DNA from: Burkholderiales bacterium
Lineage (GTDB): Bacteria; Pseudomonadota; Gammaproteobacteria; Burkholderiales; Burkholderiaceae
Direction of reading: 5' to 3'
DNA length: 6,135 nucleotides
Assembly (NCBI GenBank): GCA_903643055.1
Contig: CAHJWV010000233.1
Span: 1-6,135 of the forward strand
Numbering within the stretch: position 1 is the stretch's first letter; every line of letters begins with the position of its first letter. The notes under the pieces are model-generated. The model had not been told where the DNA came from and searched no databases. It worked only from the letters and a program-made list of their open reading frames with translations. Positions 5,006-6,135 of this stretch are shown here, one piece after another. The position numbers were made by a program, and so were the translations under genes.

Positions 5006-5153
5006 GGGCTGGTTTGTCGTCACCCTCAGGGTTTTGCAGCACAGCAGGGATGACACTGCGGATACAAAGAGATAGAACTGCATTCATTGGATGCCCTGGA
5101 GTCACCAGAGCCTCGCTAAGGTCGGCCCTCCAAAATCACAACGAGGAGCAAGC

Positions 5154-6135
5154 ATGTCCCGCCCTTATCTCTTGACGGCCGGCCTGATGGCCATGGCAAG
5201 CGCCTGGTCTCCGATGGCTGCTGCGCATGGCGCGCCGGAATACCCGGTCTCACGCCAATACAGCTGCTACTTGAATCGCAACCAGCCGGCGTGCGCGGCG
5301 GCCATCGCATTTGGTGGCGAGCAGGCCATCTACGACTGGAACGGTGTCAATCAGGCAGCAGCTGCCGGCAACCACCGCGCGGCCGCGCCGGATGGAAAGA
5401 TCTGCGCCGGAGGTCAGGAAAAGTTCAAGGGCTTCGACCTCGCCCGCAACGATTGGTCGGTTACGAGCTGGGCGCCAGGTGCGAACGGCAAGTACGAATT
5501 CCGTTATTTCGCGACCGCGCCGCACCGCTCGTTGAGCTGGCAGTTCTATCTGACCAAGCAAGGCTGGCAGCCGGGCCTGCGGCCGCTGCAATGGTCTGAC
5601 CTGGAACTGGCCACAGAGATCGGCCCCGACCAGATCACGACGACCGCCGACAAGCGCTACATCATGCAGCTGAGCTTGCCCAGCCGCACCGGCCGGCATC
5701 TGCTGTTTGCGGCATGGCAGCGCTCCGACAGCGGTGAAGCGTTCTACAGCTGCTCTGACGTCAACTTCGGTGGCGTGACGACACCGCCAGTGACGCCCAC
5801 CCCGCTGAAGCAGATCGGCCCGCTGAACGCCCAGCAGGATCTGCCCGCCAATGCGAGCGTGAAGCTGCGCGTGTTCGGCCCCGGTGGCAGCGATCTCGAG
5901 ACCCACACCTTGGCCATCACCGCCACCAATGGTTCGAAGTCCACCTGGATCGGCCAGCTCGCCAGCCTCGTCAATGGCCGCTCTGCTTACGTGCGTGTCG
6001 GTGAATTGCAAGGCAGCGTGGTCAACGTGATTCCGAATGCGACCTCGGCGCAGGTCTATGCACTGAGCGCGACCTCCGGGGTCAGCTTCGCGGTGGATAT
6101 CGCATTGCCTCCTGCACCAACACCAACACAGATCG
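5154..6135 (+). CDS. AA10 lytic polysaccharide monooxygenase, GbpA-like (runs off right edge)
   Basis: GAGGAG (5143-5148) lies 5 nt before the ATG. Residues 1-24 are a signal peptide ending MAAA; cleavage exposes His25 (HGAPEYPVSRQYSCYLN), the N-terminal half of the copper-binding histidine brace. His124 (in APHRSLSWQFYLTKQGW) is the second brace histidine, and the domain ends RHLLFAAWQRSDSGEAFYSCSDVNF, with Phe205 in the axial position. Cys38, Cys47, Cys84 and Cys200 suit two disulfides. AA10 enzymes cleave chitin (some cellulose) oxidatively outside the cell; the GbpA-type layout favours chitin. After a GGVTTPPVTPTP linker, residues ~218-318 (LPANASVKLRVFGPGG, STWIGQLASLVNG, VYALS) resemble GbpA domain 2. 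A second Pro/Thr linker (PPAPTPTQ) begins at the window end, so a further, probably chitin-binding, module is expected. No frame damage over 327 codons. Confidence 0.93.
   Translation, partial: MSRPYLLTAGLMAMASAWSPMAAAHGAPEYPVSRQYSCYLNRNQPACAAAIAFGGEQAIYDWNGVNQAAAAGNHRAAAPDGKICAGGQEKFKGFDLARNDWSVTSWAPGANGKYEFRYFATAPHRSLSWQFYLTKQGWQPGLRPLQWSDLELATEIGPDQITTTADKRYIMQLSLPSRTGRHLLFAAWQRSDSGEAFYSCSDVNFGGVTTPPVTPTPLKQIGPLNAQQDLPANASVKLRVFGPGGSDLETHTLAITATNGSKSTWIGQLASLVNGRSAYVRVGELQGSVVNVIPNATSAQVYALSATSGVSFAVDIALPPAPTPTQI

Larger units (their letters stand above)
4707..5153. other. Gene-free region rich in inverted repeats
   Basis: Between the DUF4123 gene and the LPMO gene no reading frame has recognisable protein features; the longest on each strand are Pro/Arg/Cys-rich or low in motif content, as expected of shadows. 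The stretch 4792-5005 instead contains a run of inverted repeats (4792-4808, 4831-4871, 4870-4887, 4897-4926, 4978-5005). The final part, 5006-5153, should carry the promoter of the LPMO gene, but I see no convincing -35/-10 pair. Confidence 0.5.

Noticed and set aside
4722..5105. Minus-strand open frame of 127 codons (and overlapping plus frame 4789-5175)
   Set aside because: Pro/Arg/Cys-rich with no domain, no ribosome site, and running through several strong inverted repeats; better explained as non-coding.
5250..6011. Minus-strand open frame of 253 codons inside the LPMO gene
   Set aside because: Antisense shadow: the plus frame has signal peptide, copper-binding histidines and conserved C-terminal motif over the same bases.
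1..6135. tRNA, rRNA, CRISPR array, transposase gene or integrase gene
   Set aside because: No cloverleaf-like, rRNA-like or regularly spaced repeat sequence was seen, and no frame shows transposase or integrase motifs.

Overview
The window is GC-rich proteobacterial DNA. The mix of genes (TolC-type outer-membrane factor, exported MsrA, GbpA-like chitin LPMO, and a type VI secretion DUF4123/Tox-REase-5/Imm52 cargo module) suggests a gammaproteobacterium, possibly of the Lysobacter/Xanthomonas group. That lineage is an inference from gene content; there is no rRNA or other phylogenetic marker here.

Layout, left to right. Positions 1-612 (minus) hold the N-terminal 204 residues of a TolC-family outer-membrane protein that runs off the left edge. 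A gene-free stretch (613-1014) follows, with a foldable element at 797-846, a plausible promoter and a perfect hairpin at 902-925. Then come a small VOC/glyoxalase-fold protein (1015-1383) and an exported peptide-methionine sulfoxide reductase A (1459-2187), both on plus. A strong stem-loop at 2190-2213 closes msrA and also overlaps the stop codon of a 28-residue NHL-repeat remnant on minus.

Positions 2311-4655 are the most unusual part: a decayed interbacterial toxin/immunity island on minus, with base composition lower in G+C than its flanks. In transcription order it reads: a complete DUF4123 adaptor; the first ~27-30 codons of a small accessory protein; an internal piece of a Tox-REase-5 nuclease toxin; an Imm52 immunity gene that lost its N-terminus by fusion to the toxin; and a second Imm52 paralogue that is full length but broken by one TGA where its sister has TGG (Trp). 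No VgrG gene accompanies it in the window. Toxin catalytic end, accessory gene body and one immunity start are all missing, so it looks like a deletion graveyard that kept the adaptor and two immunity bodies.

Positions 4656-5153 contain no convincing gene but several strong inverted repeats, including a 17-position arm pair (one mismatch) at 4831-4871. From 5154 to the right edge (plus) is an AA10 lytic polysaccharide monooxygenase with a GbpA-like second domain, cut by the window edge.
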